Shown one piece after another: positions 41,828 through 48,530 of a stretch of DNA of 64,000 nt. This DNA is from Thermincola carboxydiphila (GTDB taxonomy: Bacteria; Bacillota; Thermincolia; Thermincolales; UBA2595): assembly GCA_016841325.1 (NCBI GenBank), contig JAENZJ010000001.1:124001-188000 (forward strand), given 5' to 3'. Within the stretch, counting starts at the first letter, position 1; every line of letters begins with the position of its first letter. The notes beneath the pieces are model-generated. The model did not search any database, was not told the DNA's origin, and saw only the letters and a program-made list of their open reading frames with translations. The position numbers and the translations under genes were made by a program.

Positions 41828-41860
41828 GATAAGCACTAATTTGAAAGCTATCCTTTTGTT
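41827..41860 (+). terminator. Possible terminator or attenuator between flgL and yviE
   Basis: GGATAAGC (41827-41834) pairs with GCTATCC (41847-41853) with one bulge, followed by TTTTGTTT. It begins at the flgL stop codon. Confidence 0.4.
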
Positions 41861-41875
41861 TAAGGATGATTGAAC

Positions 41876-42436
41876 ATGCAGATTCGGATAACCCAGCAAT
41901 TGGGGCAGATAGGGATTAATACAACCCAGTCACAAATCCAGATCAACAGCAGGCCTGCAGATATTCAAACCCGGATTGTTCCTTCCAGGATGGATATTTC
42001 GGTGCAGTCTCCACGCGTCCAAATTAACCTTACCCGGCCCCTGGCAGAACTGGGATGTAAAGGTATTGTGCCTTTTGAGGCGGAATATGCCGGCAAAGGC
42101 AAAGCTGCCGTTTTGAGAAGGATTGAAAGGGTTGCCAGGGAGGGTGACAGCCTGGCCCGGTCCATTGGGGGCGGGGCCGAGATTATCGGAAAGATAGCGC
42201 GGGATAAGTCTGTTGACAGGGCTCAGTTCAATGTAGGGTTAATACCCAGCTCGGCGCCTGAAATAACTGCTTCCGGGGGGCTTGATATACAGGTGGCGCC
42301 AGGGGATGTACGATATGCAGTGACACCACATCCCCCGGAGATAAAGTATTCTCCCGGGGATATTAGAGTCTACCTGAGGCAAAAACCCTCGATAACGATT
42401 GAGCCCGCAGGAAGTTATCTGGATATAATAACTTAG
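41876..42436 (+). CDS. yviE: YviE-like (DUF6470) flagellar-locus protein
   Basis: A 186-residue protein with a repetitive N terminus of alternating polar and hydrophobic residues (MQIRITQQLGQIGINTTQSQ and QTRIVPSRMDISVQSPRVQI), then a KGKAAVLRRIERVAREGDSLA helix and a beta-rich C-terminal part. This matches the YviE family found between flgL and fliW in Bacillota. Function is not known. ATG 41876 follows AAGGATGA. Confidence 0.8.
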   Translation: MQIRITQQLGQIGINTTQSQIQINSRPADIQTRIVPSRMDISVQSPRVQINLTRPLAELGCKGIVPFEAEYAGKGKAAVLRRIERVAREGDSLARSIGGGAEIIGKIARDKSVDRAQFNVGLIPSSAPEITASGGLDIQVAPGDVRYAVTPHPPEIKYSPGDIRVYLRQKPSITIEPAGSYLDIIT

Positions 42437-42491
42437 GCAGGAGAGTGTCTCCGATTAGTTATTGATTGAAAAATATGAGGTGATAAGACGG

Positions 42492-42917
42492 ATGATAGTG
42501 AAAACCAAGCGGTTTGGGGACCTGAATATTGAAGAACAGGATATTATTACAATGATTGGCGGCTTACCGGGTTTTGAAGACAATACAAAATATGTCCTTC
42601 TGGACCATGATGACAAATCGCCTTATAAATGGCTGCAGTCCCTGGAAAATCCCGAACTGGCTTTTGTGGTAATGGAGCCGTTTATTTTTTTTGAGGACTA
42701 CCAGTTTGAGTTGTCACAAAATGATATCAGGGAACTGGAGGTGGCCAGGCCGGAAGATGTTGCTGTCCTGGTAATCCTGGTGATTCCCGAAGATCCCAGG
42801 AAAATGACTGCCAATATCAAGGCCCCGCTGGTTCTCAATATGACGAAAATGAAAGGCAAGCAGGTTATTCTAAATAATGACGCTTACCCGGTTAAACTAC
42901 CATTGTTTCCACAGTAA
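42492..42917 (+). CDS. fliW: Flagellar assembly factor FliW
   Basis: A 141-residue protein. MIVKTKRFGDLNIEEQDIIT followed by GLPGFEDNTKYVLLDHDDKSP and FQWL-like KWLQSLENPELAFVV are FliW hallmarks. FliW binds flagellin and, when free, binds CsrA and relieves its repression of flagellin translation, so it couples secretion to synthesis. ATG 42492 is preceded by GAGGTGAT; a longer frame from TTG 42462 is less likely. csrA follows after 33 bp and the flagellin gene next, the complete regulatory set. Confidence 0.93.
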   Translation: MIVKTKRFGDLNIEEQDIITMIGGLPGFEDNTKYVLLDHDDKSPYKWLQSLENPELAFVVMEPFIFFEDYQFELSQNDIRELEVARPEDVAVLVILVIPEDPRKMTANIKAPLVLNMTKMKGKQVILNNDAYPVKLPLFPQ

Positions 42918-42950
42918 AAAAAGATAACAATAGCCAAGGAGGGCGGCAAA

Positions 42951-43211
42951 ATGTTAGCATTAACAAGGAAGAAGGGGCAAAGCATTATAGTTGACGACAA
43001 TATAGAGATAACAGTTGTTGAAGTCAAAGGGGACCAGGTAAGGCTGGGGATTAGCGCTCCCAGGAATGTGAAGATTTTGCGGAAAGAGATTTTCGATGAA
43101 ATCAGGGCTGAAAACATGGCCGCTGCAGGGGTGTCCCAAATTCCGGGAGATAATCTGGATATCCTGGTACAAAATATACCGGGAGGCAAAATCGTCAAAA
43201 ACGACAGATAA
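42951..43211 (+). CDS. csrA: Translational regulator CsrA
   Basis: An 86-residue RNA-binding protein. MLALTRKKGQSIIVDDNIEI and VKGDQVRLGISAPRNVKILRKEI are the CsrA core with the RNA-contacting N-terminal strand and the conserved Arg near residue 43. The C-terminal extension (AAAGVSQIPGDNLDILVQN) is a little longer than in gamma-proteobacteria; extended CsrA forms occur with FliW. It should bind GGA motifs in the leader of the flagellin mRNA (see 43394-43458) and block translation. RBS GGAGGGCGG precedes ATG 42951. Confidence 0.95.
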   Translation: MLALTRKKGQSIIVDDNIEITVVEVKGDQVRLGISAPRNVKILRKEIFDEIRAENMAAAGVSQIPGDNLDILVQNIPGGKIVKNDR

Positions 43212-43285
43212 CGACAAGAAATGGCAATAAATAATGTGAAAAATTACGAATAATGGCGATAACAAAGCAATGTGGTAAAAATAAG

Positions 43286-43322
43286 CCTTTATTGCCCTAA
43301 AATGGGCTTAAAGGTTTTTTTT
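43286..43322 (+). terminator. Intrinsic terminator of the csrA transcript, overlapping the flagellin promoter
   Basis: CCTTTA-TT-GCCC (43286-43297) pairs with GGGC-T-TAAAGG (43304-43314) around TAAAAT, followed by eight T (43315-43322). Its 3' arm and U tract are also parts of the promoter listed next. Confidence 0.85.
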
Positions 43323-43335
43323 GTATAACCGATAT
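43309..43335 (+). promoter_or_regulatory. Sigma-D (sigma-28) promoter of the flagellin gene
   Basis: TAAA (43309-43312), a 15-bp spacer and ACCGATAT (43328-43335) match the flagellar sigma consensus TAAA-N15-GCCGATAA at all but two positions. It stands 130 bp before the flagellin start. FlgM and FlgK-stage completion would gate it through sigma-28. Confidence 0.85.
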
Positions 43336-43393
43336 TATTACCGGCAAGATATCACTTCATATTTTCCGGCAGCAGCGGCCGATGCCGCCGGAT

Positions 43394-43458
43394 GTAAGGA
43401 GATGATGATTTTTCCAAAAAATGAGGAGCATGGAAGCTCCGTAATTATTCAAGGAGGA
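43394..43458 (+). promoter_or_regulatory. Candidate CsrA-binding sites in the flagellin leader
   Basis: A hairpin GGAGC-ATGGAA-GCTCC (43425-43440) shows GGA in its loop (43432-43434), the classic CsrA target. The flagellin Shine-Dalgarno AAGGAGG (43451-43457) holds a second GGA, and GTAAGGAGAT (about 43394) a third. This resembles the two-site hag leader of Bacillus. The adjoining fliW-csrA genes support it. Confidence 0.65.
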
Positions 43459-43465
43459 TGATAGT

Positions 43466-44287
43466 ATGAGAATTAACAACAACATTAATGCTCTGTTCGC
43501 CCAGAACAAACTGGCGGCAACCAACACCAACCTGACCAAATCACTGGAGAAACTGGCTTCCGGTTTAAGAATCAACCGGGCCGGTGATGATGCCGCAGGA
43601 CTGGCAATCTCCGAGAAAATGAGGGGTCAGATCAATGGTTTGACTCAGGCTCAGCGTAATGCCCAGGACGGCATTTCCCTGATCCAGACCGCTGAGGGCG
43701 CTCTCAATGAGACCCATGCTATGCTCCAGAGGATGCGGGAGCTGGCTGTCCAGGCTGGTAATGACACCAACATTACCGCAGACCGCAAAAAGATTGTTGA
43801 TGAGCTCAACAAGCTGAAGGATGAAATCACCCGGATTGCCAACCAGACTGAGTTTAACACCCAGAAACTGATGACCGGCGGTTTCTCAGGCAAATTCTTC
43901 CAGATTGGTGCTAATGCTGACCAGACCATTCAGGTTGATATCAGTAACATGACTTCTACTGCAATTGGTCTGACTGCTAATGTGATTGACGCAGCTACCT
44001 TGCAGGGAGGCGTCAGCGCTTTAATTACTGCTGTCGACGCTGCTATCAACACAGTATCCAATGAGCGTTCCAGCCTTGGTACCCTGCAGAACAGGCTTGA
44101 GCACACCATTGCCAACCTGCAGACCTCTGCAGAAAACCTGTCAGCTGCTGAGTCCCGTGTCCGCGACGTTGATATGGCTGCTGAAATGGTTAAGTTCACC
44201 AAGAACCAGATCCTGGTTCAGGCCGGAACTGCGATGCTGGCTCAGGCCAACATGGCGCCACAGAGCGTACTGCAGCTGTTAGGCTAA
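43466..44287 (+). CDS. fliC: Flagellin
   Basis: A 273-residue filament protein. The conserved D0/D1 N-terminal region (MRINNNINALFAQNKLAATN, LEKLASGLRINRAGDDAAGL, SEKMRGQINGL) and C-terminal region (RLEHTIANLQTSAENLSAAE, VDMAAEMVKFTKNQILVQAG) are joined by a short central part (about 140-190), so the outer domain is minimal. It is exported without cleavage and probably glycosylated by the Maf proteins encoded downstream; Ser/Thr residues such as those in DISNMTSTAIGLT (about 158-170) would be candidates. Strong GGAGGATGATAGT site before ATG 43466. Codon use is restricted and regular, as in highly expressed genes. Confidence 0.97.
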   Translation: MRINNNINALFAQNKLAATNTNLTKSLEKLASGLRINRAGDDAAGLAISEKMRGQINGLTQAQRNAQDGISLIQTAEGALNETHAMLQRMRELAVQAGNDTNITADRKKIVDELNKLKDEITRIANQTEFNTQKLMTGGFSGKFFQIGANADQTIQVDISNMTSTAIGLTANVIDAATLQGGVSALITAVDAAINTVSNERSSLGTLQNRLEHTIANLQTSAENLSAAESRVRDVDMAAEMVKFTKNQILVQAGTAMLAQANMAPQSVLQLLG

Positions 44288-44300
44288 TTTCTGGCGATAT

Positions 44301-44336
44301 ACAGCCGGCTGGCTTTTGCCGGCCGGCTGTTTTATT
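44301..44336 (+). terminator. Intrinsic terminator after the flagellin gene
   Basis: CAGCCGGC pairs with GCCGGCTG, with an inner GGC-TTTT-GCC hairpin, followed by TTTTATT. The flagellin mRNA should end here, as a single-gene unit. Confidence 0.88.
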
Positions 44337-44377
44337 AGCCTGTTAGCCTGTTTTTTAAGTTAAGGGTGGTGGATGGT

Positions 44378-44776
44378 ATGAAGATTTTACCGGTAGGGGG
44401 AAACTCAAATACGGTTAACTCCGGACCTAAGGCCCAAAACACCCGGAACGCCGACAGCGCCAGGCCGGATCTTTTAGAACCGCGGAACAAACCAGACTCT
44501 GCTGAGAAAGAGGCTGATCCAAAGGCTTTGTCCGCTAAGGACAGGGAAATGGATGAGCGGGTCCTGCAGGAAGAGACTGAGAAACTTAATGAAATGACCC
44601 GTATTTTTAACCGGTCATTCCATTTTGAAATACATGAGGAATCGAAGCGATGGATGGTACAGGTGATCAATACCGAAACCGGAGAGGTGATCAAAGAGAT
44701 CCCGCCGGAAAAGATTTTGGATATGGTTGCCCGGCTTGACCAGTTCGTGGGACTGATTGTTGACGAAAGGCGTTAG
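44378..44776 (+). CDS. flaG: FlaG-family protein
   Basis: A 132-residue protein. The C-terminal half carries the FlaG pattern: LNEMTRIFNRSFHFEIHEES, WMVQVINTETGEVIKEIPPEKILDMVARL, ending in VGLIVDERR. FlaG influences filament length in some species; its mechanism is poorly known. The N-terminal half is polar and disordered (Asn/Asp/Ala/Lys). ATG 44378 follows AAGGGTGGTGG; GTG 44366 is an alternative. It lies between flagellin and fliD, the usual place, 14 bp before fliD. Confidence 0.9.
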   Translation: MKILPVGGNSNTVNSGPKAQNTRNADSARPDLLEPRNKPDSAEKEADPKALSAKDREMDERVLQEETEKLNEMTRIFNRSFHFEIHEESKRWMVQVINTETGEVIKEIPPEKILDMVARLDQFVGLIVDERR

Positions 44777-44790
44777 GAGGTGAAGCTATT

Positions 44791-46278
44791 ATGAGTATGA
44801 GAATTGATGGTTTGATTTCAGGGATGCAGACTGAAGATATTATCTCCAAACTTATGTCAGTGGAGCGCCAGCCTGTTAACCTGATGAAGACCCGGCAGCA
44901 TACCTATGAACTCCGCAGGGGGCTGTGGAATGAAATCAATTCAAGCCTGCTGTCATTGAAGAGCAAGGGTGAGGGTATAGCATCAGCTGCTGACCTGCTT
45001 ACCAAAAAAGCCACCTCTTCTGATGATACCTATTTTACAGCCAATGCAGATTCATCTGCCGCTGACGCTGTATATACCATAGATATTACCACTATAGCCA
45101 AGGCCCAGCGGGTCCATGGGACAACCCAGGCTGACGGGGCCCTGAACCTTAGCGGCAAATTTACCATCGGAGACGGGACTTACAGTTCCACGATAGAGAT
45201 CTATGCAACAGATACCCTTTCAACCATTATGTCCAGGATTAATCAGGCAAAGGATGATACTGACCCGACCAAAAGCCTTGATGTCTCGGCAACTATAGTA
45301 AATAACACCCTTGTCCTGGAACATAAGAAGACCGGTTCTGCCAACGGTCTGGTGCTAACAGATACGGTGAATACAGCCGGTTCGACCGGAAATGATGAGA
45401 TTTTGGAAAGCCTTGGCATACTCAATGATGACAAAACCATCAGGAATGAGTCCCAGGCTGCCCAGGATGCGGTATTTACTGTAAACGGCATTGCTGTAAC
45501 CAGGTCGAGCAATACCGGGCTGACTGATGTAATCAGCGGGGTTACCCTGAGTCTGAAACAGGAAGGTGTTTCCGGAACTCTTACAGTTGCCAAGGATATT
45601 GATGCCAGTGTCAATGCCATAAAGGGCTGGGTGGACCAGTATAACTCCACTATAGACCTGTTGGGTACCAGGCTTAGCGAAGAGGTTGTCAAGGACGCCA
45701 CCAGTGATGCCATGATGAGCAAAGGCCTGCTCAGGGGAGACTCCATTCTGTCAAATACCAAGAGTGAACTCAGGCAGTATGTATCCTCTGATGTTAAAGG
45801 ATTAACTGTGTATAAGAATTTTTCACAAATTGGCATTATGACAACAAGTTCTGATTACGGCAAATCAGGGAAACTGGAAATTGATGAAACCAAGTTAAGG
45901 GCTGCCCTGGAAGCCAACCCCGATGAGGTTGCCAAGCTGTTTGTCAATAATGAGGACATGGATGGCGACGGAAAAATAACATGGCAGGAAAAAGGTGTTA
46001 TTGCAAGGCTTGACTCCCAGATGGAGTACCTGACCAGCACTGCAAGCAAAACCATCGGCGGGGTAACGGTTAAGGCAGGTGTGATCCAGGCACGGATTGA
46101 TTACGAATCAAGAGTCATCAGCGACCTGACAGATAAGATTGCGGCCTATGAAGAAAGGCTCGAAAAGAGAGAGGCCAGCCTGTACAAACAGTTTACAGCT
46201 ATGGAAACTGCTCTGTCAGATTTGCAGAACCAGGCAACCTGGCTGGCAGGACAGTTGGGTGGTTTGTACTCCGGATAA
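44791..46278 (+). CDS. fliD: Flagellar filament cap protein FliD (HAP2)
   Basis: A 495-residue cap protein that guides flagellin polymerisation at the filament tip. The N terminus (MRIDGLISGMQTEDIISKLM) and C terminus (LEKREASLYKQFTAMETALSDLQNQATWLAGQL) are the FliD_N and FliD_C signatures; the middle has FTVNGIAVTRSSNTGLTDVISGVTL. AGGAGGTG precedes ATG 44791. No fliS follows, although fliS often comes after fliD; a terminator and a small regulator gene come next. Confidence 0.95.
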   Translation: MSMRIDGLISGMQTEDIISKLMSVERQPVNLMKTRQHTYELRRGLWNEINSSLLSLKSKGEGIASAADLLTKKATSSDDTYFTANADSSAADAVYTIDITTIAKAQRVHGTTQADGALNLSGKFTIGDGTYSSTIEIYATDTLSTIMSRINQAKDDTDPTKSLDVSATIVNNTLVLEHKKTGSANGLVLTDTVNTAGSTGNDEILESLGILNDDKTIRNESQAAQDAVFTVNGIAVTRSSNTGLTDVISGVTLSLKQEGVSGTLTVAKDIDASVNAIKGWVDQYNSTIDLLGTRLSEEVVKDATSDAMMSKGLLRGDSILSNTKSELRQYVSSDVKGLTVYKNFSQIGIMTTSSDYGKSGKLEIDETKLRAALEANPDEVAKLFVNNEDMDGDGKITWQEKGVIARLDSQMEYLTSTASKTIGGVTVKAGVIQARIDYESRVISDLTDKIAAYEERLEKREASLYKQFTAMETALSDLQNQATWLAGQLGGLYSG

Positions 46279-46288
46279 GAAAAAATAC

Positions 46289-46313
46289 GGCAATTTTATT
46301 GCCAGTTTTTTTT
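46289..46313 (+). terminator. Intrinsic terminator after fliD
   Basis: GGCAAT (46289-46294) pairs with ATTGCC (46298-46303) around TTT, then AG and eight T. Confidence 0.85.
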
Positions 46314-46376
46314 GCGGGATATGTCGACTCAAGACGGGATAAGCGGGGTAGTGTCAACAAAGGTGGGGAGTCAGAA

Positions 46377-46595
46377 ATGCAATTGACGTACATACAACAG
46401 GAAATCATGGGAATTCTCAGGAGGGCCGGAGCTTCTTATGCAAACCCGGTATCTTCTGCTGAAATCAGCAAAACCCTGAATGTGACTCCTTCCTATGTGA
46501 GGGAACAGGGGAAAGCCCTTTTTGATGGGGGTCTAATCCGGGTGCGCCGGGGGCCGGGCGGCGGATATTTTTTAAACAGGGAGAGGGAGGACTGA
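46377..46595 (+). CDS. Small winged-helix DNA-binding protein (Rrf2-like)
   Basis: A 72-residue protein: YIQQEIMGILRRAGASYANP, then SSAEISKTLNVTPSYVREQGKALFDGGLI and RVRRGPGGGYFLNRE. The GPGGGYFL wing is shared with Rrf2-type winged helices, but the usual Rrf2 C-terminal extension with cysteines is absent, so it is a bare DNA-binding domain. ATG 46377 follows AGGTGGGGAG. It starts the flagellin glycosylation unit right after the fliD terminator, and the next gene begins two bases after its stop, so it may regulate that unit. This role is inferred. Confidence 0.78.
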   Translation: MQLTYIQQEIMGILRRAGASYANPVSSAEISKTLNVTPSYVREQGKALFDGGLIRVRRGPGGGYFLNRERED

Positions 46596-46597
46596 TT

Positions 46598-47188
46598 TTG
46601 AAGGTTACTGTAAATGACCGGGAAATGCAGTTTGGTGAAAATTTGTCCCAGAGTGAGATTATATTACAGTTGAAAAGCGCACTTAAGGAAAACAACCTGA
46701 TTGTCATGGAAGCCAGGGTCAATGGGGTCAAGAGCAGTACAGACCTGGCGCAGCTGGCGGATTTAAATGATATTGAAACAATGGCCTTGCTGGTAGGGAC
46801 ACCCAGGCAGGTGATTAACGACGGCCTGGAAACGGCAGTCACTTATTTACCGATACTCAGGAGCGGGTTGACAGATGCTGCGGCATTATTTCAGGAAGGA
46901 CGGGAAGGAGAGGGTATCTCTAAATTCCTGGAAGCTGTCCCGGGCCTGGAGTGGCTGGGCCAGATATTGTCGGGTGCGGCTATGTTCCTTGATAGCAGTA
47001 TCTCCCAGGATTCATTCAGGGATTCTGCAGCGGGTTATAGTAAAAAGCTGGAGGAACTGCTGGAAGGGTGGCAAAACAGGGACTATGTGCTGATAGCAGA
47101 CTTATTGGAATATGAACTGGCACCCTTTATCCTGGAACTCATGCCTTTGATGCAAAATGCGCTGAGTACCGCTTCGGAAAAGGGATGA
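46598..47188 (+). CDS. Conserved protein of unknown function upstream of Maf genes
   Basis: A 196-residue soluble protein I cannot assign to a named family. The first 70 residues look like a small beta-rich domain (MKVTVNDREMQFGENLSQSE, VMEARVNGVKSSTDL); the rest is helical, with REGEGISKFLEAVPGLEWLG and NRDYVLIADLLEYELAPFILEL. The helical part is the size of a flagellar chaperone (FliS/FliT-like), and fliS/fliT are missing after fliD, so a chaperone role is conceivable but unproven. Start TTG 46598 has GGGAGGAC upstream. Its stop overlaps the start of the first Maf gene (ATGA), implying coupled translation. Confidence 0.7.
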   Translation: MKVTVNDREMQFGENLSQSEIILQLKSALKENNLIVMEARVNGVKSSTDLAQLADLNDIETMALLVGTPRQVINDGLETAVTYLPILRSGLTDAAALFQEGREGEGISKFLEAVPGLEWLGQILSGAAMFLDSSISQDSFRDSAAGYSKKLEELLEGWQNRDYVLIADLLEYELAPFILELMPLMQNALSTASEKG

Positions 47189-48525
47189 TAAAGTTGCAGA
47201 TTATTCCTGAAAAGGCCCGTTCCGGACTGAATACTGCCAGAATAGACACCGGTTCAAGGGAGATATACCTGCACAGCAGGTATGACCCGGTCAAAGAAGC
47301 AGCCAGGATGATCACCAATTATGAAATTGGCTCAGGAAATTCTGTGGTTGTCTATGGCGCCGGACTGGGTTATCATATCGTCGAAATACTAGATAGAGTG
47401 GGGAATGACGGGCGGGTTTGTGTATTTCAGTTTGGCAGTGAGATATTTGACGAGCTGAAGCGCCTGGGCAATTTGGAGGGCATTGCGGCAGATTCCAGGG
47501 TCAGTATTTTTGTGGCTGATGATGTAAGCCTGCTGGCTGCCCGGCTGGCATCGGTCCTTGAGGCTGAAGAAGGCAAAGAAAGAACACTTGTAGTACATCG
47601 TCCTTCATTGGAGCTGCTCCCGCCCGAAGCGGCCAATTTCCGGGCAGCTTTGGAAGACTGGGAAGTGAAGAGGTCTACCCTTCAGCGTTTTTCCGGGCAC
47701 ATGGATATTAACCTGGAGGCAAATGCTGAATACTGCAGAAAACTATGTGATGTTTCAGTCCTGTTTAACCGTTTTCCTGATGTACCTGCTGTATTAGTGG
47801 CGGCGGGGCCCTCTTTGGATGCGGCATTGCCGCACCTGTCCGGATTTATTGCAGAAAAAAAGGGGCTTGTCCTGGCAGTCGGGTCGGTTCTGAAACCATT
47901 ACTCGCCAGGGGAATCAGACCGCACCTCGCGGTGATCACCGACCCCCAGCAGTTTGTAGTGAACCAGATTGCCGGAATTGATGAAGTTGTTCCATTGGTA
48001 GTGTTCCCTACCGTGACTCCAAGGATAGTGCAGGATTACCCGGGTCCCAAAATACTGGCTTTTCCCAATGATCAGGACCTAATCAAAAAAATAAATGGTG
48101 AGACCTCGGCAGCAGTGGAAACAGGTGGTTCTGTGGCTACAACCCTGCTTGATATAGCGATAAAAATGGGCAGCAACCCTGTCATCTTTGTGGGGCAGGA
48201 TTTGGCATTCACCAATAACAGGTTACATGCCAGCTCCAGTACTCACAGAAAAGTTGATATGGAAGAGAAAATGGTTCTGCGCAGGGTGAAGGGGAACAAT
48301 GGTGAAATATTATCCACTTCCAGGGTACTTGACATATACAGGAAATGGATTGAAGAACGGATTGCCAGAGAAAACAAAAGAAAGTTTATCAATACTTCAC
48401 TTGGGGGGGCAAAGATCAGGGGAACAGAGGTTATTCCGTTTCCTGATGTGATACGATGCCTGTCCCGGTTAAAGGAAGACGTTAATAAAATGTTTTTAGG
48501 GTTAATTAAGCCAAAGGGGAATTAA
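47185..48525 (+). CDS. Maf-type flagellin glycosyltransferase (DUF115/MptE-like), copy 1
   Basis: A 446-residue motility-associated factor. The N-terminal module (about 1-130) has the block LHSRYDPVKEAARMITNY and VVVYGAGLGYHIVEIL. The central DUF115 domain contains PAVLVAAGPSLDAALPHL (about 202-219), VLAVGSVLKPLLARGIRPHL, VITDPQ and GGSVATTLLDIA, VIFVGQDLAFTNNRLHA. Known Maf proteins transfer pseudaminic or legionaminic acid-type sugars to flagellin Ser/Thr. It is shorter than copy 2 and ends soon after the KINTSLGGAKIRGTE-like block. The position after fliD and before sugar-synthesis genes fits flagellin glycosylation. Confidence 0.88.
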   Translation: MIKLQIIPEKARSGLNTARIDTGSREIYLHSRYDPVKEAARMITNYEIGSGNSVVVYGAGLGYHIVEILDRVGNDGRVCVFQFGSEIFDELKRLGNLEGIAADSRVSIFVADDVSLLAARLASVLEAEEGKERTLVVHRPSLELLPPEAANFRAALEDWEVKRSTLQRFSGHMDINLEANAEYCRKLCDVSVLFNRFPDVPAVLVAAGPSLDAALPHLSGFIAEKKGLVLAVGSVLKPLLARGIRPHLAVITDPQQFVVNQIAGIDEVVPLVVFPTVTPRIVQDYPGPKILAFPNDQDLIKKINGETSAAVETGGSVATTLLDIAIKMGSNPVIFVGQDLAFTNNRLHASSSTHRKVDMEEKMVLRRVKGNNGEILSTSRVLDIYRKWIEERIARENKRKFINTSLGGAKIRGTEVIPFPDVIRCLSRLKEDVNKMFLGLIKPKGN

Positions 48526-48530
48526 CGTAA

